64,000 nt of DNA from assembly GCF_934525195.1 (NCBI RefSeq), contig NZ_CAKSZA010000004.1:124001-188000 (forward strand), read 5' to 3'. Under the pieces are notes generated by a model. The model saw only the letters and a program-made list of their open reading frames with translations. It searched no databases and was not told where the DNA came from. Shown piece after piece: positions 52,178-61,099 of the stretch; within the stretch, counting starts at the first letter, position 1, and the number at the start of each line of letters is the position of its first letter. A program made the translations under genes and the position numbers. Origin of the DNA: an uncultured Eubacterium sp. Lineage in GTDB: Bacteria; Bacillota; Clostridia; Oscillospirales; Acutalibacteraceae.

Positions 52178-54880
52178 TCACGCAATTTCAATTTTGAGCA
52201 CGCCCTTTTTGACCGAACCGTCAAAAGTGAATTCCAAAGCACTGCCGTTGCGAAGTTTGAAATCAACAGCTTTGCCGTCAACGGTTGCCTTGTAGGAATT
52301 CTTGTCGCTAAGGGTTACTATTACTGAATATTTTTCGTTGTTTCCGAAATATTTGAACGAAATTTCCGCACCATCATCGGTTACATTTTGATAGTCTGTC
52401 CACACATCAAGACCGGTAGTAACCGTGCCTGATTTGTAATAAGCATTTGCCCAAATGCTGATAGGTGCAGACAAACCGCCAAAATTATGAAACCATCCGC
52501 CACGACGGGTTTTGATGCCGAAACATTCATATGTGAAATAGGTGAAATCGGTTTCTTCTCTCCACATTTCAAGCGCACGGTTTGCAATTTCAAAAGCAAA
52601 ATCCGTGTCGCCGTTATCAAGCATTGTTTTCCACACAAACCACTGGTGACTCATCCAGACATTGCCGTTCCAATAGCCGTCGTCAAAATAATACGAAGCG
52701 GACATATCAACAGCGGAAACGCCTGCGTTTGACCACATTTCATTTGGATTTTTAATATGAGCAATCAAGCGTTTTTTTCTTTCTCCTTCAACCGCACCTG
52801 CGATAAGAGGATAAACCCCGTCAAAGCCTTTATCCCAATTTTCGCCGTTTTCGGTTTTCATAATATAAGGAGAATTTGCGTCCTTATCATACATTGTATA
52901 GCCGAAATATCCCGACTCCTCATCCCAAGCAAATTTGTTGAGCGCATCGGTTGAAAGTTTTATATCTTCATCGTAAACGGCAATATCATCTGTTTTACCG
53001 AGATAATCGGCAACCATTTTCATAATCTTGCCTGCACGGATGATTTGGCTTGTGGAAAGGCAAGGACAAGAATACTCCTCCGCCTTGTCGGCAATCATCT
53101 TGACCTGTGCCGGATAATCGTCCATACCCGAACAAGAATACCAATAATCATAGGTTGTGAGCAGTCCGTTGCCAAACTTTGCACAGGTTGAATTATGACT
53201 TCTGCCACGCAAAAATTCATAGTACAGTTTCATTTTATTATACAAAAAGTCAAGTTTCGCCTTGTCATTTGTACGTTTCAAAAGTTCAAGATATTCCACA
53301 AACTGAGTCGGCACAAGCGAACCGTGAAGCAAGAAGCAAAAATCATCGTTGTCATCATCGCAAAGATACATATCAAGCGCATATTGGCACAGTTCGTTAC
53401 TGAACTCAAGAAGTCCCATACCGATGAAACCGCTGTCCCAAGTATAGAAGCTGTCCCAACGCTTGCCCGGTGTATGATGAATAACATTTTCACCGTGCTT
53501 GTAAACGGGATAAACCGTGTTTGTCAACAAGGTTGCACGCAAAATATCGGTTGAAAGAGCGTACTTTTCGCCACTCTTATTGAACTTTGCGGTTTCGCCT
53601 GCCGACTTGCGTTCGTTATATAATTTTTCATATTCGTCACAACTCAAAGGCTCAAAATCAGACTTTGCAACAACCGCATATTCAATGTGAGTGCTGTGCG
53701 GTTCAATGAAAATCGACTTCACAAGAGTGTTTTGGAAGAAGCCGTCATCCGAAGTTTTACGCTTGAACGAACCCGAAAAAGTTTCTTTTAAATCATCATA
53801 TGTATGGTCGCCGTTTGAAAGACGATTGATAAGTGCATCCTCAAGGCTTCCGCTGTCGAGCGTGCGGAAACGGGTGTTTGGGTTTGATGTAACCACTCTG
53901 AATTTGCAATCGTCATAATGATAATCAATATCAACGATGTATCCGTTTTCGTTTTTCTTTGTTGAAATCTCAGGTTCAAAATCGTGCTTGATTTCAACAA
54001 CTTCAAGACTGTTGCCGTTTTCATAAACAGCTACAAAATCAAATTCAACACCTGCACCGCCGAGGCTGACAAGTTCAAAATTTTCCGCAAAAGGAAGCTC
54101 GATGATTGTCAAGGTATCGCTGTGAGGCAAAGTAATTTCCGTACCGTTCAAAGCGAATTTTGCATCTCCATCGGTTACAGTCTTATATCTGAGAGCAACA
54201 ACAGGATTTTCAATTCCCTCTGAGGACAAACGATAAGATACCTTGTCCCCTGCTTCACAGCCAAAAGGTTTCAATCCAAGATAGTGAACATGGGCGTTAT
54301 CGCATCTGTCGCCCAAGCCGTAGCCGAGATAAAATTCCTCGCTCTTGAACATTCCTCTGAACATACCGTCGGGCGTTTCGTTTTCCCACGGTCTGATTTT
54401 TGCGTAGGAATATTCCGCATAATCATTCGCTTTAATAAGTTTATAATTTTCATTTTCAGCCTTGATGTAATATTCCCTTGAATTCGGGAATTCAAGTGAT
54501 GAAAAGAAGTTAAGCACCGTATTTTGCGACAAATCGGTGTTGTTTACGAATTCTACCCTTGCAAGATACGCCTCATCATTTATTTTTGAAAATGACACAT
54601 CGGCATACACCATATCTTTCCACATCAACTCATATCTGTATGAAAAAAACGAATAGTCCGTTGCACACTTCCACAAATGATAGTTTGACGGAACGGTTAC
54701 ATTCGGAACAGGTGTTGACGAGTTCCAAATTGTGGGATGAACGGAAAAATCAAAACGCACCGCATCTGCATAAGATTTCGCATTTTTGTTGTTCAACGTG
54801 CCCATAACCCTTGAAAGTCCCATATACTTCTTTGAATAAGGCCCCCAAATCGGCATAGGCGAAAGCATATCCTTCGACAT
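52178..54880 (-). CDS. GH63/MGH1-type glycoside hydrolase
   Basis: A 900-residue enzyme with a beta-rich N-terminal half and an (alpha/alpha)6 catalytic domain. Family marks are KRWDSFYTWDSGFIGMGL, LTTYDYWYSCSGMDD, WNGNVWMSHQWFVWKTM and NFGGLSAPISIWANAYY. GH63 enzymes are alpha-glucosidase-type inverting hydrolases, including processing glucosidase I and bacterial mannosylglycerate or glucosylglycerate hydrolases; the substrate is not clear here. No signal peptide. Strong dedicated promoter at 54945-54917. First gene of the run leading to the GPH symporter. Confidence 0.88.
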   Translation of the reverse strand: MSKDMLSPMPIWGPYSKKYMGLSRVMGTLNNKNAKSYADAVRFDFSVHPTIWNSSTPVPNVTVPSNYHLWKCATDYSFFSYRYELMWKDMVYADVSFSKINDEAYLARVEFVNNTDLSQNTVLNFFSSLEFPNSREYYIKAENENYKLIKANDYAEYSYAKIRPWENETPDGMFRGMFKSEEFYLGYGLGDRCDNAHVHYLGLKPFGCEAGDKVSYRLSSEGIENPVVALRYKTVTDGDAKFALNGTEITLPHSDTLTIIELPFAENFELVSLGGAGVEFDFVAVYENGNSLEVVEIKHDFEPEISTKKNENGYIVDIDYHYDDCKFRVVTSNPNTRFRTLDSGSLEDALINRLSNGDHTYDDLKETFSGSFKRKTSDDGFFQNTLVKSIFIEPHSTHIEYAVVAKSDFEPLSCDEYEKLYNERKSAGETAKFNKSGEKYALSTDILRATLLTNTVYPVYKHGENVIHHTPGKRWDSFYTWDSGFIGMGLLEFSNELCQYALDMYLCDDDNDDFCFLLHGSLVPTQFVEYLELLKRTNDKAKLDFLYNKMKLYYEFLRGRSHNSTCAKFGNGLLTTYDYWYSCSGMDDYPAQVKMIADKAEEYSCPCLSTSQIIRAGKIMKMVADYLGKTDDIAVYDEDIKLSTDALNKFAWDEESGYFGYTMYDKDANSPYIMKTENGENWDKGFDGVYPLIAGAVEGERKKRLIAHIKNPNEMWSNAGVSAVDMSASYYFDDGYWNGNVWMSHQWFVWKTMLDNGDTDFAFEIANRALEMWREETDFTYFTYECFGIKTRRGGWFHNFGGLSAPISIWANAYYKSGTVTTGLDVWTDYQNVTDDGAEISFKYFGNNEKYSVIVTLSDKNSYKATVDGKAVDFKLRNGSALEFTFDGSVKKGVLKIEIA

Positions 54881-54916
54881 ATTATTCTCCTTAGTTTGTT
54901 AGAAATTATCATTTTT

Positions 54917-54945
54917 ATTATGTGCAAAAAGTATAAATTTGTCAA
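54917..54945 (-). promoter_or_regulatory. Sigma-A promoter of the GH63 operon
   Basis: Perfect TTGACA at 54945-54940 and CATAAT at 54922-54917 on the minus strand, 17-base spacer. Confidence 0.8.
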
Positions 54946-54997
54946 TGATTAAGTTAAATTTATTTGCATATTTTTGCTTTTTTTGACAATTAAATTG

Positions 54998-55026
54998 TTG
55001 ACAAAAAATTTATTTAAAGTTATTAT
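54998..55026 (+). promoter_or_regulatory. Sigma-A promoter of the cps regulatory genes
   Basis: Perfect TTGACA at 54998-55003 and TATTAT at 55021-55026, 17-base spacer, divergent from the GH63 promoter. Confidence 0.78.
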
Positions 55027-55062
55027 AATATATTGAGAAGTATTTATAAAAGGAGATAATAT

Positions 55063-55863
55063 ATGAATATTGACGAGAATGTTAGAAAGATACTTGTATC
55101 TCTCTTGAGGAAATGGAAGGTTATAGTTGCATTTGCACTTGTCGGTGTATTGCTCGGATTTTTCTACACAGCAAACATCACAAAACTCACCTACACCTCA
55201 AAGGTTGAATTTCTCGCCTACGCAGTAGATACAAAAAGCGAAATCAAAGGCTCTTACGTTTTAAGTCCCGACGACACAAGAACAAGCAACACGAGCAAAA
55301 TGAACTACACAAGAATGATGCTTGCCACTTACGTTGAGATTATGAACACAAACGAGTTTGCAACAACAGTTGCTCAAAACCTGAACAACCGAATAAACTC
55401 GAATTGCACGGCTGACTTCATCAAAAAATCAATGGTTATAGAAGCTATTGAGGACACCGCAATGTTCACGATATCGGTCACCTGCCAAAGCAATGATATG
55501 GCATACGAAATTGCTCACCAGCTCGAAACCGAAGTTCCTCAAATGATGAAGAGAACAAACAACGGTCTTGTTTTGGCAAGTGTTGAGGACAAGCCTATCA
55601 AAGCATCTGCCGCCGGAAGCAAGGGATATGTGAAGAAGTGTGCAATCGGTGCTGTCGCAGGCATTGTCATTGCATGTGCCTACATCATTCTGCGCAACCT
55701 TCTTGACATCAAAATTCGTTCAAGCGAGGAACTTGTTGAAAAATACAACATTCCTGTTCTCGGAAGCATTCCGAATTATGAAATCAAGAATGCAACAGCT
55801 CCAAGAGCAAAAAGCAACGATGATTCATATGTAAGTTCAAGCGTGAAGGGAGATGAAGAATAA
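55063..55863 (+). CDS. cpsC: CpsC/CapA-type polysaccharide co-polymerase (Wzz domain)
   Basis: A 266-residue membrane protein with helices at about 19-37 (KVIVAFALVGVLLGFFYTA) and 187-206 (AIGAVAGIVIACAYIILR), enclosing an extracellular Wzz-like domain. The cytoplasmic tail after IPVLGSIPNYEI ends the protein, as expected for the activator that docks the CpsD kinase. It sets polymer length and controls kinase activity. Start ATG follows AAAGGAG. TAATG overlap with cpsD. Confidence 0.9.
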   Translation: MNIDENVRKILVSLLRKWKVIVAFALVGVLLGFFYTANITKLTYTSKVEFLAYAVDTKSEIKGSYVLSPDDTRTSNTSKMNYTRMMLATYVEIMNTNEFATTVAQNLNNRINSNCTADFIKKSMVIEAIEDTAMFTISVTCQSNDMAYEIAHQLETEVPQMMKRTNNGLVLASVEDKPIKASAAGSKGYVKKCAIGAVAGIVIACAYIILRNLLDIKIRSSEELVEKYNIPVLGSIPNYEIKNATAPRAKSNDDSYVSSSVKGDEE

Positions 55864-56813
55864 TGGCTAAAAAAAACAACAAAAAAACTGTTAAATCAAA
55901 CACAACAGCCCGTCAGCTTTTGAAGAATATCGAAATGGACCCTTCGCTCAAGTTCAGAGTTGAGGAAGCATACAAAAGTGTCAGAACAAACATTATGTTC
56001 TCGGTTATGAAAAAAGGTTGCAAAACCATAGTTATTTCTTCATCTGCACCGAACGAGGGCAAAACAACCACAACAATCAATATTGCAATCGCTCTTGCTC
56101 AGGCTGACCAAAAGGTATTGTTGATTGACGGCGACTTGCGTAAACCTAAAATCCACCACTATTTTTCTGTTCCTAACTCACCGGGACTCACAAACTATCT
56201 CGGAAGCAAGGTAGGTTCAAACACAGCAGAAAAAGCAGACTTATTCTCAATTATCCACGCAACGGAATTTGAGAATCTTTCTGTTCTTTGTTCGGGTTCT
56301 ATCCCTCCAAACCCTGCTGAAATCCTCGGCAGTGAGCCAATGGCAGAATTTTTGGAAGAAATCGGCAAAGATTTTGATTACATCATCATCGACACACCGC
56401 CAATCAACGTTGTTTCAGACGCGCTTCCTGTAATCAGAGAGAGTGACGGCGTTATACTTGTTGTTCGTTCAAATCAATCAACACATCCCGAAATTCAAAG
56501 ATCAATTTCTGCTCTTGAATTTATTGATGCAAAAATTCTTGGATTTGTTGTTAACTTCGCAGATTCAGGTCGTTCAAAATACGGCTATGGCAAATACGGT
56601 CGTTATCGCTACGGCAAATATAAGAACAGCTACGGCTACGGCTCATACGGTTCATACGGAAGCTATGGCAGTTACAGCGGATACGGATACGGCTCATACG
56701 GTTACGGCGGATACGGATACGGACACAGTTCAAGAGGCGGATATGATCCATATGGCTACGGCGGATATGGCTACGGCGTTCCTCCGTATGACGCACAACA
56801 GGACAGAAGATAA
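55863..56813 (+). CDS. cpsD: CpsD/CapB-type BY-kinase with Tyr/Gly-rich tail
   Basis: A 316-residue bacterial tyrosine autokinase. Walker A SSAPNEGKTTTTINIA, Walker A' LLIDGDLRKP and Walker B DYIIIDTPP are all intact, as is the preceding VEEAYKSVRTNI motif for ring assembly. From about residue 232 the tail is YG/SYG repeats holding about 24 tyrosines in ~85 residues (for example YGSYGSYGSYGSYSGYGYGS). Typical tails have 3-7 tyrosines, so this one is unusually long. Autophosphorylation of the tail controls polymer export with CpsC and is reversed by CpsB. Confidence 0.92.
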   Translation: MAKKNNKKTVKSNTTARQLLKNIEMDPSLKFRVEEAYKSVRTNIMFSVMKKGCKTIVISSSAPNEGKTTTTINIAIALAQADQKVLLIDGDLRKPKIHHYFSVPNSPGLTNYLGSKVGSNTAEKADLFSIIHATEFENLSVLCSGSIPPNPAEILGSEPMAEFLEEIGKDFDYIIIDTPPINVVSDALPVIRESDGVILVVRSNQSTHPEIQRSISALEFIDAKILGFVVNFADSGRSKYGYGKYGRYRYGKYKNSYGYGSYGSYGSYGSYSGYGYGSYGYGGYGYGHSSRGGYDPYGYGGYGYGVPPYDAQQDRR

Positions 56814-56842
56814 TTATTGCGGTAGTAAAGGACATAAAATAA

Positions 56843-57562
56843 ATGATTATCGAAAATCTTGTGGAAACACATTGTCATATTATTCCGGGAATAGATGACG
56901 GCTCACCCGACATTGAAACAAGTCTTGCAATGATTGAAAGGTTGCAAAGACAAGGTGCAAAGAAAATAATTCTCACCCCGCATTATTATTCGGACAACAT
57001 TTCGCTTGACGACTTTTTAAGACGACGTGACAGAGCATTCAACGAGCTGTTGAGAGCACTCCCAAGCGGAAGTCCGACACTTATTCCTGCTGCTGAGGTT
57101 TACATCAGCCAATACTTGTTCAACAATTCCAACATTGATGAACTGAAAATTGCGGGTTCAAATTATATTTTGATTGAGCATCCTTTTTCAAGCAGTTTTT
57201 CGGAAAACACATACGACCGATTAATGAATATGTATTGCGACTACGGTGCGAAACCTATTTTGGCACATATCGAAAGATATCCGGCGCTTATGGATGACCA
57301 GTACAAACTTGAGGATTATATTGATATGGGATGCCTTACACAAGTCAACATCTCATCATTTTCCGATTCGCACAGAAGTGTGAAGAAAAAACTTATCAAG
57401 CTCCTTAACACAGGTCATATTCACCTTATCGGTTCTGATTGTCACAATTTGACAAGCAGAGCACCGGAATACGAAAACGGAATAAAAGAAATCATCAAAA
57501 AAAGCGGACAGGAAGCGGTTGACGTTCTCATTAAAAACGCAAACATCCTGACATCGGGCTAA
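56843..57562 (+). CDS. cpsB: CpsB/CapC-type tyrosine-protein phosphatase (PHP domain)
   Basis: A 239-residue PHP-fold metallophosphatase. Metal motifs: THCHIIPGIDDGSPD near the start (HxH and D), LTPHYYSD, AEVYI, LAHIERYP and SDCHN. It dephosphorylates the CpsD tail. ATG 56843 follows AAAGGACATAAAATAA and lies 30 bases after cpsD. A dispersed repeat follows rather than the usual glycosyltransferase genes. Confidence 0.92.
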   Translation: MIIENLVETHCHIIPGIDDGSPDIETSLAMIERLQRQGAKKIILTPHYYSDNISLDDFLRRRDRAFNELLRALPSGSPTLIPAAEVYISQYLFNNSNIDELKIAGSNYILIEHPFSSSFSENTYDRLMNMYCDYGAKPILAHIERYPALMDDQYKLEDYIDMGCLTQVNISSFSDSHRSVKKKLIKLLNTGHIHLIGSDCHNLTSRAPEYENGIKEIIKKSGQEAVDVLIKNANILTSG

Positions 57563-57603
57563 TTAATGTTCGAGCGTATCAAAAATGTATTTTAATATGA
57601 TGC

Positions 57604-57930
57604 AGGCTGTTGAGAAAGTTTCTGAATTTCGTTTTCTTGCGAACATTGCTGTACCTCGTCAAAACATATTCCGTATAGAACAAAACAAAGTTTTGTAAGT
57701 ATACTGCATATGTTTTTCCTCTTTCCAAAAAATCCACGGATTTTTTGGAAGCCTTATATATGCTTGTTCGCAAAAAACGAAAAACGCCAAAAATGCTGTA
57801 AGTTCATACTTACAGCATTTTTTAAACCCCACCGTCAACACTTCGTGTTGCCACCTCCCCTTGCGTCAATGGGAGGCATAATTCGGTTGATTATATTTTG
57901 GCGTGTTTCAGGAGCTTTATCGATAGTCTG
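57604..57930 (+). repeat. Dispersed repeat element, copy 2
   Basis: About 327 bp, the inverted-orientation partner of 13203-13429. Both share the end blocks GGCTGTTGAGAAAG and CAGGAGCTTTATCGA, the CAACACTTCGTGTTG core and the AAATGCTGTA hairpin. This copy carries an extra ~110 bp (about 57650-57760), which includes a CCAAAAAATCC/GGATTTTTTGG palindrome. With flanks it fills the 57563-58002 gap, which otherwise holds only the leader of the next gene. Confidence 0.85.
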
Positions 57931-58002
57931 CAATCTCGGACTGAATTAAGGTTCGAGGTTTTATTTTGCCAAAGCACAAAATATAATATAACGGTGATTT
58001 AT

Positions 58003-59025
58003 ATGAAAAAAGCGGTTATCGTTTTACAAACCACAGGCTTAATGCTGCTTATAGTTCTGTTTATTATTTTTTCGGCAAAAGCAAAACCTCAGACAATCAA
58101 CGGAATGAAGATGTGCGTGAACATAATTATTCCATCGCTGCTGCCCATTCTGATTTTAACCAACACGGCTATAAAAAGTGAAATTTCGACAGTTTTCGAG
58201 TTCGTCCTAACACCGATTGCAGGAATATTGAAACTTCCGCCGCCTGCAATGTGTGCAATAATTTTCGGATTAGTCGGCGGATATCCGACAGGAGCTATTC
58301 TTGCAGAACAACTGCTTGAGCACGGAGAAATAGATGATTCCACAGCAAGGAGATTACTCAGATTTAACTTCTGCGGAGGAATAGCGTTCATCATCACAGC
58401 GGTCGGAACAATCAAATTGAACAGCACAAAAACAGGTGTTGTTATATACATAACAAACTTGCTATCGTCAATCATTGTTTGTGTGATTGAAAGCTTGTTT
58501 GAAAAAAAGAAACCTTGCATTTTTTCAAGAACCTCAAAACAAAATCTATCATCCGCCTTAGTTGATTCGGTTGAAGTAAGTACAAAAAGCATTGCAATGA
58601 TGTGCGGATATATTATCTTTTTTTCAGCTTTATCAGGATTGTTTACTATACCAAAACTGTTTATGCCTTTGATAGAAATAACTAACGGCATATTCTCTGC
58701 AAATCAAATTATCTCACTGCCCTATCTGTGCTTTTTTCTGAGTTTCGGTGGATTTTGCATACATTTTCAGTTGATTGGAATAATTAAAAAAACAAATATG
58801 AGCTACTTTGATTTTTTCATTCATCGACTTGCCGGCGGCATTATATCTTATTTCCTGGGAAAAGGCTATATTCTTGCTTTTGCACCTGAACAAGAGGTGT
58901 TCAGCAACATATCACAAATCACACCGATTGCAAGCGAAATCAACAGCAGTCTGAGCATAATGTTGCTTGCAAGTTGTGTCATAATAGTTGTTGACCTGCA
59001 CAACAAAAAATCACGTTTGATATAG
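58003..59025 (+). CDS. ylbJ: YlbJ-like sporulation membrane protein
   Basis: A 340-residue protein with about eight hydrophobic helices and the nucleoside-recognition/Gate pattern of YlbJ: IIPSLLPILILTNTAI, FGLVGGYPTGAILAEQLLEHG and LLRFNFCGGIAFII. YlbJ is needed for spore cortex formation in Bacillus. The frame runs back into the repeat, but ATG 58003 follows ACGGTGA and gives the normal membrane start. The homology is to the YlbJ family; the sporulation role is inferred, supported by spoVA genes in the window. Confidence 0.82.
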   Translation: MKKAVIVLQTTGLMLLIVLFIIFSAKAKPQTINGMKMCVNIIIPSLLPILILTNTAIKSEISTVFEFVLTPIAGILKLPPPAMCAIIFGLVGGYPTGAILAEQLLEHGEIDDSTARRLLRFNFCGGIAFIITAVGTIKLNSTKTGVVIYITNLLSSIIVCVIESLFEKKKPCIFSRTSKQNLSSALVDSVEVSTKSIAMMCGYIIFFSALSGLFTIPKLFMPLIEITNGIFSANQIISLPYLCFFLSFGGFCIHFQLIGIIKKTNMSYFDFFIHRLAGGIISYFLGKGYILAFAPEQEVFSNISQITPIASEINSSLSIMLLASCVIIVVDLHNKKSRLI

Positions 59026-59060
59026 TGCATATAATATGTTATTATAAAAGCGGTGATATA

Positions 59061-59975
59061 ATGAAAAGAAATCTTGCAAAAATAATTTCTCTGCTATTGG
59101 CGATTTTGATGCTGACAGCATGCAGTGAATTTGAAAGCATTGAGCAAACCGTATTAAGTGAAAAAGAAACCACAACTCAATATACCGAAATTTCACAAAG
59201 CAAAAGTGTAAGCGAAGTTGAGCCGTACACAATCTATCCATATACGATAATCAACAACAATATTCCCGAATTTGAAAAGACAGATTATACCGAATCGTTT
59301 GAAAAATACGGCAAGCTTGATTCTCTCGGCAGATGCACATCCTGTATTGCAAACATCGGCACAGACCTTATGCCGACCGAAGAACGCGGAGCAATCGGTT
59401 CTGTTAAACCGACAGGTTGGCAAATTGCAAAATACAACAACATTGACGGCAAATATTTATACAACCGTTGCCACTTAATCGGCTATCAACTCACAGCGGA
59501 AAATGCCAACCCAAACAACCTCATCACGGGCACACGCTACCTCAACATTGAAGGAATGTTGCCGTTTGAAAACAAGGTTGCAAGCTATGTCAAAACCACA
59601 AGCAACCACGTTCTGTACAGAGTCACTCCGATTTTTAACGGTGACGAACTTGTTGCGCGAGGCGTTCAGATGGAGGCATACAGCGTTGAGGATGACGGAA
59701 AAGGTGTTGAATTCAATGTTTACTGCTACAATGTTCAGCCTGATATAGAAATAGATTACAAAAACGGCAACAGCAAATATGTCGGCAACGAAACGGAAAC
59801 GACCGACAACGGCGAAAAGCAAAAATACATCGTTAACATCAGCACAAAAAAATTTCACAAAGAAAGTTGCCCTTCGGCCAAAAAAATCAAAGACGAAAAC
59901 AAAAAGGCATACACGGGATATAGAGAAAGTCTTGTTAAAAACGGCTATTCCCCTTGTTCGCAATGTAAGCCGTAA
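59061..59975 (+). CDS. Lipoprotein DNA/RNA non-specific endonuclease with C-terminal Cys motif
   Basis: A 304-residue secreted lipoprotein: signal peptide with lipobox LTAC (about 17-20). The nuclease core resembles streptodornase/EndA types: YNRCHLIGYQLTAEN (His as base), NPNNLITGTRYLN (Asn metal ligand) and GMLPFENKV. The C-terminal ~55 residues (NISTKKFHKESC, then SPCSQCKP) resemble the Ada-type/metal-binding Cys module found after secreted nucleases. It probably degrades extracellular DNA or RNA for nutrients. ATG 59061 follows CGGTGATATA; an earlier in-frame ATG overlaps ylbJ and would bury the signal peptide. Confidence 0.87.
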   Translation: MKRNLAKIISLLLAILMLTACSEFESIEQTVLSEKETTTQYTEISQSKSVSEVEPYTIYPYTIINNNIPEFEKTDYTESFEKYGKLDSLGRCTSCIANIGTDLMPTEERGAIGSVKPTGWQIAKYNNIDGKYLYNRCHLIGYQLTAENANPNNLITGTRYLNIEGMLPFENKVASYVKTTSNHVLYRVTPIFNGDELVARGVQMEAYSVEDDGKGVEFNVYCYNVQPDIEIDYKNGNSKYVGNETETTDNGEKQKYIVNISTKKFHKESCPSAKKIKDENKKAYTGYRESLVKNGYSPCSQCKP

Positions 59976-60089
59976 CATAACAAATACAACCACAATTTAT
60001 AAACAGTTAATCAATTCTTAATTAAATATTTGATTTTTTATGATTATATAAGTATAATAAAAATAATAACTATATTTCAGGAGAATTAT

Positions 60090-61082
60090 ATGCCTAATTA
60101 TGAAGATTATAAATGTCCTGTTTGCAACAAGCAATTCACAAAGGACGATGATATAGTTACCTGTCCCGAATGTGGCACGCCTCACCACAGAGAGTGCTAC
60201 AAATTGACAGGTCACTGTGTAAACAAAGGCTTGCACGCATCCGGATACAGTTTTATGGATGAACACAAGCCGATTATTCCCGAAGCGCCAAAACAACACA
60301 GCGCAAACACAGGTGAATATTACACACCGCCTGCCGACGGAAACAACGGTGCGGCAAATCAAAATCAAAGCGGAAATCAACCAACTCAAATGCCGTTTCC
60401 TACACTTCAAACCATTCAGTTTGACATTCCGGAATACAAAGAACAGGGCGAAATTGACGGCGTGAACATAAATGATATTGCCGCTACAATCAGAACAAAC
60501 CCACAGAGATTCATTGAAAAGTTCAAAGGCTTTTCAAGCAAAAAAAGCAAGATAAGTTGGAACTGGGGCGCTTTCTTCTTTGGTTCATATTACCTGCTGT
60601 TCAGAAAAATGTATAAGCAAGGGGTTGCATTCTTCTGCGTGCTGTTTTCAATAGTCTTGGTCGGTGATGCCGCACTGTTTAAATTTGCACCAAACTATAT
60701 GGGTGCAATACAGAGTTTTGTTTCAACCTATGACCCGAGATCAACTGCGATGCCCGATATGTCGTCAATAATGAACGCATCGGATGCACAAATGGCTATA
60801 AAAATTATGTACATTATGCTCGGTGCTCTGCTATTGATAAGAATAATAATCGCAATGTTTGCCGATTATTTCTACAAAGGAACAGTGTTCGCCATCATCA
60901 AAAGCGTATCGGAGCAACTTGACAATGGTGCAAACTTCATTCAATCATCACTTTTTGGTATGGATGCAGACCTTGACCAAAGTCAAATGAAGCGATTGTA
61001 TCTTGGCAACAAAGGCGGAGTGACATTTTTTGCACCGCTGGTTGCATATTTTGTATTTTATATTGTAACGTCAATGTTTTAA
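60090..61082 (+). CDS. Prokaryotic RING-finger/DUF2628 membrane protein
   Basis: A 330-residue protein. Residues 9-43 form a RING-like zinc site: C9, C12, C25, C28, H32/H33, C36 and C43 (CPVC, CPECGTPHHREC). A Gln/Asn/Pro-rich linker (about 70-125) follows. Then comes a DUF2628-type membrane domain with SWNWGAFFFGSYYLLFRKMYKQG and three to four helices. Architecture: cytoplasmic zinc finger tethered to the membrane. Function unknown. Start ATG 60090 follows CAGGAG. Confidence 0.82.
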   Translation: MPNYEDYKCPVCNKQFTKDDDIVTCPECGTPHHRECYKLTGHCVNKGLHASGYSFMDEHKPIIPEAPKQHSANTGEYYTPPADGNNGAANQNQSGNQPTQMPFPTLQTIQFDIPEYKEQGEIDGVNINDIAATIRTNPQRFIEKFKGFSSKKSKISWNWGAFFFGSYYLLFRKMYKQGVAFFCVLFSIVLVGDAALFKFAPNYMGAIQSFVSTYDPRSTAMPDMSSIMNASDAQMAIKIMYIMLGALLLIRIIIAMFADYFYKGTVFAIIKSVSEQLDNGANFIQSSLFGMDADLDQSQMKRLYLGNKGGVTFFAPLVAYFVFYIVTSMF

Positions 61083-61099
61083 TTTTAGGAGAGAGAAGC

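Noticed and set aside
56575..56800. Possible CRISPR or tandem repeat array
   Set aside because: The repetition is codon-level YG/SYG coding repeats inside cpsD, not spaced palindromic repeats.
55863..56813. Nitrogenase iron protein or ParA reading of the P-loop ATPase
   Set aside because: Walker A' with DGDLRKP, the Tyr tail and position between cpsC and cpsB identify a BY-kinase.
57579..57949. Several frames of 60-79 codons in repeat copy 2
   Set aside because: They overlap each other on both strands, follow the repeat hairpins and lack ribosome binding sites.
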